Origin: Halorubrum sp. SD626R
Lineage (GTDB): Archaea; Halobacteriota; Halobacteria; Halobacteriales; Haloferacaceae
DNA: 43,346 nucleotides
Assembly (NCBI RefSeq): GCF_001261915.1
Contig: NZ_CVRT01000074.1
Coordinates: forward strand, 1-43,346
Reading direction: 5' to 3'
The first letter of the stretch is position 1; every line of letters starts with the position of its first letter. The position numbers and the translations under genes were made by a program. This document shows positions 8,352 through 16,039 of the stretch, piece by piece. The notes under the pieces were generated by a model, which was given only the letters and a program-made list of their open reading frames with translations, was not told the DNA's origin and searched no databases.

Positions 8352-9022
8352 CGGGCGGGCTCGCGTCGACCCTGTTCGGCGACCCGTTCGCCGTCATGAA
8401 CACGGTCGGACTGGTCGCGTTCGCCCTCGTGGGCTCGACGAAGGCGATCCGCGAGGAGTTCGACCTGTTCGGCGTCGCGGTCGTGGGGCTGGCGATGGCG
8501 TTCGCCGGCGGCGTGACCCGCGACCTCCTCGTGAACCGCGTTCCGCTGGCCCTGCAGTCGCCCGCGGAGATCGCGCTCGGGCTCATTGGCGTCGGCTTGG
8601 CCGTCGGCCTGAGCGTGGCCCTCGAATCGCCGGACACGCACCCGGTCACGCTCGTCGCGGACGCGACCGGTCTCGCGGCCTTCGCGACGACCGGCGCGAT
8701 CGTCGCGGCCGACGCCGGCGTCTCCGCGTTCGGGGTCGTCGCCGTCGCGACGATCAACGCGGTCGGCGGCGGCGCGTTCGCGGACATTCTCCTCGACCGC
8801 GCGCCCTTCATCCTGTTCGACGACTTCTACGCGAGCTGCGCGGTCCTCGGCGGGACCGCGTACTGGGCGCTCGGCGCGCTCGGCGGGATCGACGGGGTCG
8901 CCGCCGCCGGCTGCGCGGCGGTGACCGTCGGGACCCGACTGGTCGCGGTCGCCCGCGGCTGGCGCCTTCCGACCGCCGGGTGGGTGGAGGGCCTCGTCGA
9001 CCGCGTTACCGGCGAGCGGTGA
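8348..9022 (+). CDS. TRIC-family cation channel protein (UPF0126/YadS type)
   Basis: The 224-residue protein is almost entirely hydrophobic, with about seven membrane segments arranged as two repeats. Each repeat has a glycine-rich kink: FAGGVTRDLLVNRVP in the first and VGGGAFADILLDRAPFIL in the second. These are the hallmark of prokaryotic TRIC (trimeric intracellular cation) channels, which conduct K+ or Na+. The GTG start overlaps the stop of the DUF2797 gene (GTGA). An internal Met (MNTVGLVAFALVG) 16 codons later is a weaker alternative start. A potassium or monovalent cation role would suit a salt-in organism, but the substrate is inferred. Confidence 0.88.
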   Translation: MTGGLASTLFGDPFAVMNTVGLVAFALVGSTKAIREEFDLFGVAVVGLAMAFAGGVTRDLLVNRVPLALQSPAEIALGLIGVGLAVGLSVALESPDTHPVTLVADATGLAAFATTGAIVAADAGVSAFGVVAVATINAVGGGAFADILLDRAPFILFDDFYASCAVLGGTAYWALGALGGIDGVAAAGCAAVTVGTRLVAVARGWRLPTAGWVEGLVDRVTGER

Positions 9023-9040
9023 GTCCGTTCTCTCGAAGCG

Positions 9041-10147
9041 TCACCCCTCGAACCCGTTCTCCGCGACGAGCCGCCGCACGCCGCCGTACGCGACCGCCGC
9101 GATGCCGACGTACGCGACGACGAGGGCGGTCGTCGTCGCGTCCGCGCTGTCGATCGCGAGGCGCGCGACCGCGTTCGCCGGCCCCCCGGCCATCGCCGTT
9201 GCGCCGCCGAACAGGACGAGGACGCCGATCGAGTAGAGGAACTGCGCGGCCCGCCGGTCCGGCGCGAGCGCCGAGACGGCGACCGCCATCGCGACGACGA
9301 GCGTCGTCAGCGCCGTCATCAGCGCGAGGATCGACGGGACGTTGGCCACGGGCGTCCCGTTCGCGCGGAGCAGGAGCAGCCACAGCAGCGCCTGTCCCGG
9401 GGCGATCGCGACCGCCGCGAGCGCCTTCCCGTCGACGATCTCCCCCAGCGTGACGGGGGCGACCCGGAGCAGTTCCAGCGTTCCCTCGTCGATCTCCTCG
9501 GTGATCGAGTCGACGGCGAGCGAGCCCGAGATGAAGACTGGAAGGAAGACGAGGACGGGGATCAACACGGTGTACGTGAACGTGAAGTACGGGCTGGAGC
9601 CGGTCCGCTCCGGAAGCGGGAGCGGCGACTCGGTCAGGTACGCGGCCCGGTCGGCGCGCTCGTTCAGCTCGTAGGTCCGCAGCAGTTCCCGGAGTTGGAC
9701 GACGATCACGGTGGTCTCGACGGTCGCGTCCGGCGCCGTGACGCTCGCGACGATCCGCCCGTCGTCGGTCCGGTCCGCGACCACCACCGCGTCGGCCGCG
9801 TTGCGCTCGAAGGCGACGCGCGCGGCGCCCGCGTCCTCGTAGCGCGTCACCGAGGCCCCGTCGACCTCGCTCGCGGCGCGTTCGAGGTCGCTCACGGCGT
9901 CGCCCGCGCTGGCCACCTCGACCTCCGCGCCGCCGAGGGCGCCGGGGTCGTACATCGAGACGAGCCCGACGACGAGGAACGACGAGAACGCGGCGATGAA
10001 CAGCTGGATCGCGATCGCCAGCAGGATTGTCTTCTCGGCGCGTAACCCCGCCAGCTCTCGGCCCGCGATCGTCAGGCGCCCGCTCCGCCCGGCGGTCGTG
10101 TCGCTCCGTTCCGCCCCGCCGCGTTCCGCTCGGTCGGCGTCACCCAT
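9041..10147 (-). CDS. ABC-2 type transporter permease
   Basis: The 368-residue protein has one membrane segment at about residues 40-62 and a large extracytoplasmic region to about 185. A cluster of five or six C-terminal membrane segments follows (TYTVLIPVLVFLPVFISGSLAVDSI..., ALMTALTTLVVAMAVAVSAL, VLFGGATAMAGG). The motif EEIDEGTLELLRVAPVTLGEIVDGKALA is the coupling-helix signature of NatB/ABC-2 permeases. It is the last gene of a minus-strand operon with the ATPase at 12038-13075 and the PrsW-fused permease. Its start overlaps the stop of that gene by eight bases. The first ~25 residues are polar and cytoplasmic. Confidence 0.88.
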   Translation of the reverse strand: MGDADRAERGGAERSDTTAGRSGRLTIAGRELAGLRAEKTILLAIAIQLFIAAFSSFLVVGLVSMYDPGALGGAEVEVASAGDAVSDLERAASEVDGASVTRYEDAGAARVAFERNAADAVVVADRTDDGRIVASVTAPDATVETTVIVVQLRELLRTYELNERADRAAYLTESPLPLPERTGSSPYFTFTYTVLIPVLVFLPVFISGSLAVDSITEEIDEGTLELLRVAPVTLGEIVDGKALAAVAIAPGQALLWLLLLRANGTPVANVPSILALMTALTTLVVAMAVAVSALAPDRRAAQFLYSIGVLVLFGGATAMAGGPANAVARLAIDSADATTTALVVAYVGIAAVAYGGVRRLVAENGFEG

Positions 10148-12041
10148 GGAGGCTCACCACCCCGAAGTTGTACGCGGCGTGGACAAGCGTCGCCAGCGCC
10201 AGCGTGAGCGCGTAGTACGTGCGGTCCCGGCTCGCCCCGACCGCGGCGACGGTCGTGGCGAAGCCGTGGAGCACGAGGGGGGCGAACAGCAGCGCCGCGA
10301 GGACGACCGGGGAGAGCCCCTCCACGCCGGCGACGCTCCCGAACGCGGCCCGGCCGACGTACAGCTCGGTAAGCCCGACCGCCTGGACGACCGCCGTGGC
10401 CTTCTCGGCGAGGAAGAAGCCGACCGCAGAGGCGAGCCCGACCGCGACGGCGACCCGGTCGGTCCGGGCGAAGACGCCGCGCTCGAACCCGGCGTAGAGG
10501 TGGACGCTCTTCGCGACCTCCTCGACGAAGGCGATGGTCACGAGCAGCACGGGGATCGACACCGTCACGGGCAGCGCGAACAGCGTCGCGACCGCCAGCA
10601 GCTCCGCGACGAAGACGAAGGGGATCGCGCAGGCGGTGAGGAACGCGACCGAGCCGAGCGCGCGGAGCCGCCTACGATCGACGAGGTCTCCGAGACCGGC
10701 GTCCTCGACGGCCGAGAGCCGCACCGCGAGCGCGTCGAGGAGCTTCCGGGCCACCGGCTTCTGCGTGAACATGTCCTCCTCGCGGTACACCCCCAGCCCG
10801 AGCCCGAACAGGAGCGCGGCGCCGAGCGCCATCGGGGCGGTCGAGAACAGCGCCTCGCCGGCCGAGACGGCCTCGCCCTGTAAGTCGAAGACGACGAGCG
10901 TCAGCGGCGACACCAGCGCGACGGGCGTCACGTTCGTGAAGACGGCGGGGACGAACGCGTACGTCGTGAGTAGCACGCTGACGCCGACCGTGACGAAGGT
11001 GAGCTCCTTGAACGACCGCGCGAACATCGCGCCGACGAACGTGGCCGCGAGGAACGTCAGGGCGACGGGGAGCACCGCGGCCACCGAGAGGGGGCCGCCG
11101 CCCACGGCGACCGCGATGAGCGTCGTGACGAGGACCGCGGCCGCGACGTACGGGAGCGTCTTCCCCGCGACGATGTCGACCGGCGAGAGCGGCGTGACGA
11201 GCAGCGGCTCCCCGCGCCGGTTCGTGCGCTCGTCGAGCACCGAGGAGCCGTACGCCTGGATGAGGAAGTTCATCGGCACGAGGAAGACGAAGGCCAACAG
11301 CAGCGAGACGAAGGGGAACGGCGGCGAGATCGACCCCGGCGAGCCGACCGTGTCGGCGCCGAACGCTCCGCCGCCGACCGAGGGGACGGCGAAGCCGCCG
11401 CCCGCGCTTCCGCCGTCCGTCGAGTCCCCGTCCGCGCCGCCGGCGTCGCCCTCCGAGCCGTCGTCGCCGGCCCCGCCGCCCGCGCCGTCGCCGCCGATCC
11501 CGTCGCCGGACCCGCCGCCGTCCTCCCCGAGCGTCGACCCCTCGTCGAGCGCGCTCGTCCGGCCGACGTACCGGAGGGTGACGGTGACCGGGAAGGCGGC
11601 GGTCGCGTTCTCCTCGGCGGCCATCAGCCGCTCGTTGTGCGCCTCGACGGCCTCGCGGAACTCGGCGGCCGCGGCCTCGCCCTTCCGCGTGTCGCTGGCG
11701 CGGACGGCGACGGTCTCGACGCCGCCGGACTCGCTCCGCCGGTCGAAGACGACGAGATCGGCCGAATCGCCGAGTTCGGCGCCCTCGACGGGCACGGGCG
11801 TCAGCGCCGGGGCCTCCTCGACAGCGTCGGCGTACGGGGAGTCGCCGTCGACGGCGACGCGGTACACGTCGCGGTCGACGTCGACGCCGACCGCGCCGAC
11901 CGCGAGCCCCCCGCCGAGGACGGCGCCGGCGACGAGCAGGAGCGCGAGCGCCGCGGCGAGGGTGCGGCGGTCGACGCCGCCGCCGGCGCGGGCGACCTCC
12001 CAGCGAGCGACCCGGAGGACCCTCCGGAGCCGGTCGATCAC
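10140..12041 (-). CDS. ABC-2 permease fused to PrsW-family intramembrane metalloprotease
   Basis: The N-terminal ~430 residues form an ABC-2 permease. This half has one membrane segment near residue 35 and an extracytoplasmic region with a long Gly/Asp/Ser linker at about 175-230. Further segments carry the coupling motif LDERTNRRGEPLLVTPLSPVDIVAGK. The C-terminal ~180 residues are a membrane domain with PrsW-family active-site motifs: E507-E508-x-x-K511, F542-x-x-x-E546, H592 and H621-x-x-x-N625. PrsW proteins cleave membrane-bound substrates such as anti-sigma factors. All motif residues are present, so the protease half should be active. Overlaps of four bases with the ATPase upstream (ATGA) and eight with the permease downstream make a tight operon. 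The protease may process the cargo or a regulator of the exporter (inference). Confidence 0.87.
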   Translation of the reverse strand: MIDRLRRVLRVARWEVARAGGGVDRRTLAAALALLLVAGAVLGGGLAVGAVGVDVDRDVYRVAVDGDSPYADAVEEAPALTPVPVEGAELGDSADLVVFDRRSESGGVETVAVRASDTRKGEAAAAEFREAVEAHNERLMAAEENATAAFPVTVTLRYVGRTSALDEGSTLGEDGGGSGDGIGGDGAGGGAGDDGSEGDAGGADGDSTDGGSAGGGFAVPSVGGGAFGADTVGSPGSISPPFPFVSLLLAFVFLVPMNFLIQAYGSSVLDERTNRRGEPLLVTPLSPVDIVAGKTLPYVAAAVLVTTLIAVAVGGGPLSVAAVLPVALTFLAATFVGAMFARSFKELTFVTVGVSVLLTTYAFVPAVFTNVTPVALVSPLTLVVFDLQGEAVSAGEALFSTAPMALGAALLFGLGLGVYREEDMFTQKPVARKLLDALAVRLSAVEDAGLGDLVDRRRLRALGSVAFLTACAIPFVFVAELLAVATLFALPVTVSIPVLLVTIAFVEEVAKSVHLYAGFERGVFARTDRVAVAVGLASAVGFFLAEKATAVVQAVGLTELYVGRAAFGSVAGVEGLSPVVLAALLFAPLVLHGFATTVAAVGASRDRTYYALTLALATLVHAAYNFGVVSLHG

Positions 12042-13075
12042 TCGGCGCCCTCCGGCGGCTCCGCGGGCCGTCTCTCGCTCCCGTCTCGCTCGTCGCCGTC
12101 TTCTCCTCCGTCCGCCGCGTCGACCGCCCCGCTACCCGCGGTGTAGCGCCCGGGCATCGGCCGTCCGACGATGTCGAGGAACACGTCCTCCAGGCTCGGC
12201 TCGCGGGTGCGGATGTCGACGACCCCCCCGCCGGCGTCGGCGGCGGCCGCCCGGACCGCCTCGACCGCGTCCATGTCCGGGACCACGGTGCGGAACCGGT
12301 CACCGACCTCCTCGATCGCGTCCCCGGGGTCGGCCCCGGCGTCGGCGAGGGCATCGGCCAGCGCGTCGGTTCGGGCGGGGGCCACGTCGGTGAACACGTG
12401 GTACGTCGTCTCGCCGTGGCGCTCGCGGATCCCGTCGACGCTCCCGCGGGCGACGATGCGGCCCTCGTTCATCACCACGACGCGGTCGCAGACGGACTCG
12501 ACGTGATAGAGGTTGTGCGCCGAGAAGACGACGGTCTTCCCGGCCGCGCGCAGCTCCCGGGTGAACTCCAGCACGGAGTTCGTCGTCACCGGGTCGAGCC
12601 CGGAGGCAGGCTCGTCGTACACGAGCACGTCCGGGTCGTTGACGAGCGACCTCGCGATCGCGACCTTGCGTTTCATTCCCTTCGACATGTCGCCGAGCCG
12701 GCGCTCGCGGTGGTCGAGTTCGAGCCGGTCGAGCGCGGCCGCGATGCGCTCATCGGCGACGTCGCTCGGGACGTCGTACAGGTCGGCGAAGAAATTCAGG
12801 TACGACAGCGGCGTCATCTCCTCGTAGAGGGGCGACTCCTCGGGGAGGAAGCCGAGCCGCCGCCGCATCTCCGGGTCGTCGGAGAGGAAGCCGGCGACCT
12901 CGACCTCGCCCTCCGTGGGCTCGACGAGCCCCGCGAGCACCTTCAACGTCGTCGTCTTGCCGGCGCCGTTCGGGCCGACGATACCGAAGACCTCGCCCTC
13001 CTCGACGGCGAAGTCGCTGTCGACGACGGCCGCGAAGTCGCCGTACGTCTTCCGCAGCCCCGCCACCTCGATCAT
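12038..13075 (-). CDS. ABC-2/NatA-type transporter ATP-binding protein
   Basis: The 345-residue cytoplasmic ATPase has Walker A (GPNGAGKTT, about residues 34-42), a Q-loop region (RRLGFLPEESPLYEEMTPLSYLNFFADLYD), a signature DMSKGMKRKVAIARSL, and Walker B VLVYDEPASGLDP. The H-loop is VVFSAHNLYHVE. The YxxFADLY block and SKGM signature are typical of the ABC-2 exporter group. After about residue 230 there is a C-terminal regulatory domain (ETTYHVFTDVAPARTDALADAL) and an acidic tail. A TATA-like GTTTAAC lies about 29 nt upstream of the ATG, so the operon is probably transcribed from here as a leaderless mRNA into the two permease genes. Confidence 0.93.
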   Translation of the reverse strand: MIEVAGLRKTYGDFAAVVDSDFAVEEGEVFGIVGPNGAGKTTTLKVLAGLVEPTEGEVEVAGFLSDDPEMRRRLGFLPEESPLYEEMTPLSYLNFFADLYDVPSDVADERIAAALDRLELDHRERRLGDMSKGMKRKVAIARSLVNDPDVLVYDEPASGLDPVTTNSVLEFTRELRAAGKTVVFSAHNLYHVESVCDRVVVMNEGRIVARGSVDGIRERHGETTYHVFTDVAPARTDALADALADAGADPGDAIEEVGDRFRTVVPDMDAVEAVRAAAADAGGGVVDIRTREPSLEDVFLDIVGRPMPGRYTAGSGAVDAADGGEDGDERDGSERRPAEPPEGAE

Positions 13076-13178
13076 GGATCGCGGTCGGCCGCGGGCCGGG
13101 TTAAACCCACCTCCGCGGCTATCAGCCGCGAGAACGCGGGGCGTGAAATCGGGACGGCGGGAGGGTAGCGGTTCCCCC

Positions 13179-13457
13179 TCAGTCGTCGGCCCGCGCTTCG
13201 CCGTGGATCCCCGCGCTCAGGAAGAGGGTCGGCCCGCCGGCCTCGCCGTTGACGATCGTCACCGGCATCTCGATCGGGTCGCCGAGGTACGTCTCGCCGA
13301 CCTCGTACCGGACGTGGCGCTTCTCGCCCGGGTCGACGACGGCGTCGTACCGGAACGGTTCCGGCTCTCGGCTCGTTTCGGTCGGCGGCTCCGACTGCGG
13401 GTCCGAACTCGACTCGGACTCGGGGTCCGAATTCGACTCGGGCTGCGGGTCGCTCAT
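13179..13457 (-). pseudogene. Truncated succinylglutamate desuccinylase/aspartoacylase-like gene
   Basis: The 92-residue ORF has an acidic Ser/Glu/Pro-rich leader. It continues RYDAVVDPGEKRHVRYEVGETYLGDPIEMPVTIVNGEAGGPTLFLSAGIHG (two adjoining blocks), the N-terminal pattern of haloarchaeal AstE/AspA-family zinc amidohydrolases. Those proteins are usually over 300 residues and read LSAxIHGDE, the first zinc-ligand motif. Here the frame reads IHGEARADD and stops, losing the motif's glutamate and the whole catalytic domain. No continuation is visible in the ~100 bases before the ABC ATPase gene. A TATA-like CTTTATC about 25 nt upstream suggests the promoter persists. A decayed gene is the best reading. 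Confidence 0.75.
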
Positions 13458-13558
13458 GGCCGGACGTCGTAACACGGCGATAAAGCCTCTCTGACGGCGA
13501 CGGCCGCGCGTCGCCCGCGACGCCTCGGTGACCGAGCGGTCCCGACGAGTCGTCCCCG

Positions 13559-14074
13559 TCAGTCCGTGTACGGTTTCTCGATGTTCCCGTCGCCGCTGAT
13601 GTACGCGTTCATCCGGCGGGTGATCCCGTCGAACAGCGTGATGAGCGGCGAGAGGACGCGCTCGACCAGCCGGACCGGGGACGCGATCCGCAGCGACCAG
13701 CTCTCGGCGTTTCCGAGCCCGAACGCCTTGGGGACGATCTCGCCGAACACGAGGACGAGGAAGCTCGTGCACAGGGTCGTCACCACGACCGCGGGGCCGG
13801 AGGGGAGATAGCTCGCGACCAGCACGGTGACGATGCTGGAGATCGCGATGTTGACGACGTTGTTTCCGACGAGCAGCGTCACCAGCAGCCGGTGGGGATC
13901 GTCGTACAGCTCTTTCAGGACGTGCGCTCGGGGGTCGTCCGTGGCGGCCTGCCGCTCGAACCACTCCGCCGGCAGCGAGAAGATCGCGGTCTCAGAGCTT
14001 GAGAAGAACGCGCTGAACGCCAGTAACACGGTTACCGCCCCGATCCCGGCCAACCCGAGTGTGACTCCGACCAT
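13559..14074 (-). CDS. DUF21 (CNNM-type) membrane domain protein without CBS/CorC domains
   Basis: The 171-residue protein is a single DUF21 membrane domain. It contains the conserved FFSSSETAIFSLP start of the fold, LLVTLLVGNNVVNIAISSI, and FLVLVFGEIVPKAFGLGN (the GEIxPK motif), with four hydrophobic segments. Family members usually continue into two CBS domains and a CorC_HlyC domain (over 400 residues) and act in Mg2+ or Co2+ transport. This one stops shortly after the membrane domain at IEKPYTD. It could be a genuine DUF21-only protein or a truncated gene, and its neighbour at 13179 is also truncated. A TTTTTAAATA element sits only ~13 nt before the ATG. Confidence 0.82.
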   Translation of the reverse strand: MVGVTLGLAGIGAVTVLLAFSAFFSSSETAIFSLPAEWFERQAATDDPRAHVLKELYDDPHRLLVTLLVGNNVVNIAISSIVTVLVASYLPSGPAVVVTTLCTSFLVLVFGEIVPKAFGLGNAESWSLRIASPVRLVERVLSPLITLFDGITRRMNAYISGDGNIEKPYTD

Positions 14075-14201
14075 ACGACGTATTTAAAAACGACATCAAA
14101 GAGGGTGTCGGCCGGTCGCCGCCGATCGAAACGGACACGCTCGGTATGAGAAACGGCGACAGTCGACGGGACGACTGCTACTCGGAAATCGGAGCCGCGC
14201 G

Positions 14202-14321
14202 CTACTCCTCTTCTTCCTCTTCCTCGACGGGGCCTCGGCCTCGTTTCCAGACCCCCTTCGCCGAGGTGTCGTGCGGTGCCGTGTGCGAGACGTCTTTCAT
14301 GCTGTCGCGGTCGTCGGCCAT
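14202..14321 (-). CDS. 39-residue conserved-type microprotein with poly-Glu tail
   Basis: This short ORF encodes 39 residues: MADDRDSMKDVSHTAPHDTS, then AKGVWKRGRGPV, then seven glutamates. A TATA-like GTTAATA lies about 30 nt upstream of the ATG, as expected for a leaderless haloarchaeal gene. The pattern of a DSMKDVxHTxP motif, a VWKRG core and an acidic tail resembles a small family I have seen in haloarchaea (from memory). The function is unknown. Codon choice, promoter spacing and the motif make it more likely real than chance. Confidence 0.6.
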   Translation of the reverse strand: MADDRDSMKDVSHTAPHDTSAKGVWKRGRGPVEEEEEEE

Positions 14322-14442
14322 CTTGACTCGGGGTTACGCGGATCCCCGTATTAACCCTTCGTGGAAAGAGATAATGAGACCTGATACCATTTAAGGAATT
14401 AATATACGTCGGCTTAACTGCGACGAGATAGTTGGACGAACC

Positions 14443-14913
14443 GTGAATTACCGGTCTCGCTCGGGCGGCGAATCGGACGGGCGTTTCGATCGGTGCGGGT
14501 GCGACGGCGACTCCGCTACGACAGTCGAGCGCGAGGGGGCGACACTCGCCGTGGGCCGCGACGTCAACGTCGGTCCGGACGTCGCCGCCGAAGCGCTTCG
14601 GGACACGCACGGGTGGCCGGACTGGGGGCCCGCCGTCTCGGCCGTCGAGAGCGACGACCGCTACGTGACCCAGGGGACGACCGGGCGGGTCCGAGTCGGC
14701 GGCGCGTGGGTCCCGTTCCGCGTGACCGCCTGCAACGGCCGACGCTGGGACTGGCGGGTCGCCGGGCTCCCGGCGACCGGTCACCGCGTCGACGGCTACG
14801 CCGGCGAGCCCGAGCGCAGTCGCGTCGTCATCGAGGTTCCGGCCGTCGCGGCCTGGTACGTCCCCGTCTGTCGGCGGGCGCTCGACCGGTTCGCGGCGCT
14901 GGTCGAGCCGTGA
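14443..14913 (+). CDS. SRPBCC-family (START-like) protein
   Basis: The 156-residue protein has a polar first ~35 residues. The remainder matches the SRPBCC/polyketide-cyclase fold: VGRDVNVGPDVAAEALRDTHGWPDWGPAVSAVE, then RVRVGGAWVPFRVTACNGRRWDWRVAGLPATGH and a final long helix (AWYVPVCRRALDRFAAL). These proteins bind hydrophobic ligands in a central cavity, and no specific ligand can be inferred. The GTG at 14443 is supported by a TATA-like CTTAACT about 28 nt upstream. A later GTG near 14551 (VGRDVN) is an alternative that would drop the polar leader. It is convergent with the VOC gene. Confidence 0.75.
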   Translation: MNYRSRSGGESDGRFDRCGCDGDSATTVEREGATLAVGRDVNVGPDVAAEALRDTHGWPDWGPAVSAVESDDRYVTQGTTGRVRVGGAWVPFRVTACNGRRWDWRVAGLPATGHRVDGYAGEPERSRVVIEVPAVAAWYVPVCRRALDRFAALVEP

Positions 14914-14923
14914 TCGGCCTCGC

Positions 14924-15406
14924 TCAGCTCTCGTACCCCTCCGCGAAGGGATCAATCTCTTCGCTCCCCGGCTCGTCCTCGTCGCGGGTGAACCCCGGAC
15001 CCTCGGTGGCCAGCTCGAAGACGAGCCCGTCCGGGTCGCTGAAGTAGATGCTCTTGAAGTAGGTGCGGTCCTTCACCTCGGAGACCCGCACGCCCCGCTC
15101 GCGGAGGTGTTCCTGCCACTCGCGCAGCGTCTCCTCGTCTTCGACGCCGAACGCGAAGTGGTGGCTCGCGCCCGGACCGGGCGCGCCCTGCGAGTTCGGG
15201 TACTCGAAGTAGGTGACGTTTGTGCCCGGCTCCCCCTCCGGCGTGGACGAGAAGTAGTAGTGGGGCGTCCCCGGGTCGTCGTAGTTCTGGGTCCGTTTGA
15301 CCGTGTACCAGCCGAGCGCGTCCTCGTAGAACGCGACCGTCTCGTCCATGTCGGTGCAGATGTTCGTCACGTGGTGCAGTCCGGTGGTGGGCGGGGCGTC
15401 GGTCAC
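14924..15406 (-). CDS. VOC-family protein, extradiol dioxygenase-like (MhqO/CatE type)
   Basis: The 160-residue protein is a two-module VOC (glyoxalase/bleomycin resistance/extradiol dioxygenase) fold. Candidate metal ligands are H11/H12 in GLHHVTNI, the His pair in GASHHFAFGV, and Glu in GLVFELAT. The features TVKRTQNYDDPGTPHYYFSS and GTNVTYFEYP resemble ring-cleaving dioxygenase-like proteins of the LinE/MhqO/CatE group. It has its own TATA-like element (CACTAATTG, about 28 nt upstream) and lies 114 nt downstream of doxX on the same strand. Together with doxX and the HxlR regulator it resembles the Bacillus CatDE module for quinone and catechol detoxification. The substrate is inferred. Confidence 0.88.
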   Translation of the reverse strand: MTDAPPTTGLHHVTNICTDMDETVAFYEDALGWYTVKRTQNYDDPGTPHYYFSSTPEGEPGTNVTYFEYPNSQGAPGPGASHHFAFGVEDEETLREWQEHLRERGVRVSEVKDRTYFKSIYFSDPDGLVFELATEGPGFTRDEDEPGSEEIDPFAEGYES

Positions 15407-15520
15407 GGTCGTACGGTGGTCGCGGAGTCAATTAGTGGTACTGGCGGGTCGAGAAAGCGGTCGGAAGGCGTTGCGTCCGGTTCGGAACGGTCGCGTACGG
15501 ATCGGAACGGGCCGTGACGC

Positions 15521-15970
15521 TCAGAGCAGACCGAGGCCCAGCGCGTAGGGCCACGCGGTGCCGCCGACGGCGAGCAGCGCGACCGCGGCCCCGGCGCCGT
15601 AGACGTTCTTCAGGAAGCTCGTCATCTCGCTCTGCTTCTCCTCGGGGTCGTCGACCGACCAGAAGTCGTGCATCGTCACGGCGGAGACCAGCAGGAAGGC
15701 GGCGAGCGCGCCGGCCGCGAGAACCGGGAACGCGCCGACGACGACGCCGAGCCCGCCCAGCACGAGGACGAACCCGGACGCGACCACGGAGAAGCGCGGC
15801 GCCGGAAGCCCCTTGAACTCGGCGTAGCCCGCCATCGTGTCGAGGTCCATGAAGTGGTTCAGTCCCATGAACGCGAGCGTGGCGCCGAACAGGATCCGGC
15901 CGAGCAGGAACAGTTCGCCCGCGAGGGGGGCGTCGAGCTGCAGCGGTAGCGTCGTGAATTCAGCTAACAT
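15521..15970 (-). CDS. DoxX-family membrane protein
   Basis: The 149-residue protein has four hydrophobic segments in the DoxX arrangement: LFLLGRILFGATLAFMGLNHFMDLDTMAGYAEFKGLP (the family's N-terminal helix and loop), VVASGFVLVLGGLGVVVGAF, AAGALAAFLLVSAVTMHDFWS, and VYGAGAAVALLAVGG. DoxX proteins are linked to thiosulfate:quinone chemistry or to thiol and quinone stress, and the CatD protein of Bacillus belongs here. The gene is divergent from the HxlR regulator across a 69-bp region with repeated candidate operators. It is upstream of the VOC gene on the same strand. Confidence 0.9.
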   Translation of the reverse strand: MLAEFTTLPLQLDAPLAGELFLLGRILFGATLAFMGLNHFMDLDTMAGYAEFKGLPAPRFSVVASGFVLVLGGLGVVVGAFPVLAAGALAAFLLVSAVTMHDFWSVDDPEEKQSEMTSFLKNVYGAGAAVALLAVGGTAWPYALGLGLL

Positions 15971-16039
15971 CGTGTAACTACGTATACGGACGTAACCTAT
16001 TTATCGCTTCCCGGACAATAGTGTAAGTAGGTAACACCG
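15971..16039. promoter_or_regulatory. Divergent doxX/hxlR promoter with paired candidate operators
   Basis: This 69-bp region separates the two start codons. An 11-base motif GTGTAASTASG occurs twice in the same orientation, at 15972-15982 and 16021-16031, one next to each gene. The second sits in an imperfect palindrome (GTGTAAGTAGGTAACAC, 16021-16037). A perfect palindrome CGTATACG lies at 15981-15988. A TATA-like ATTTATC is near 15999-16006. The arrangement fits autoregulation by the HxlR dimer. Confidence 0.6.
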
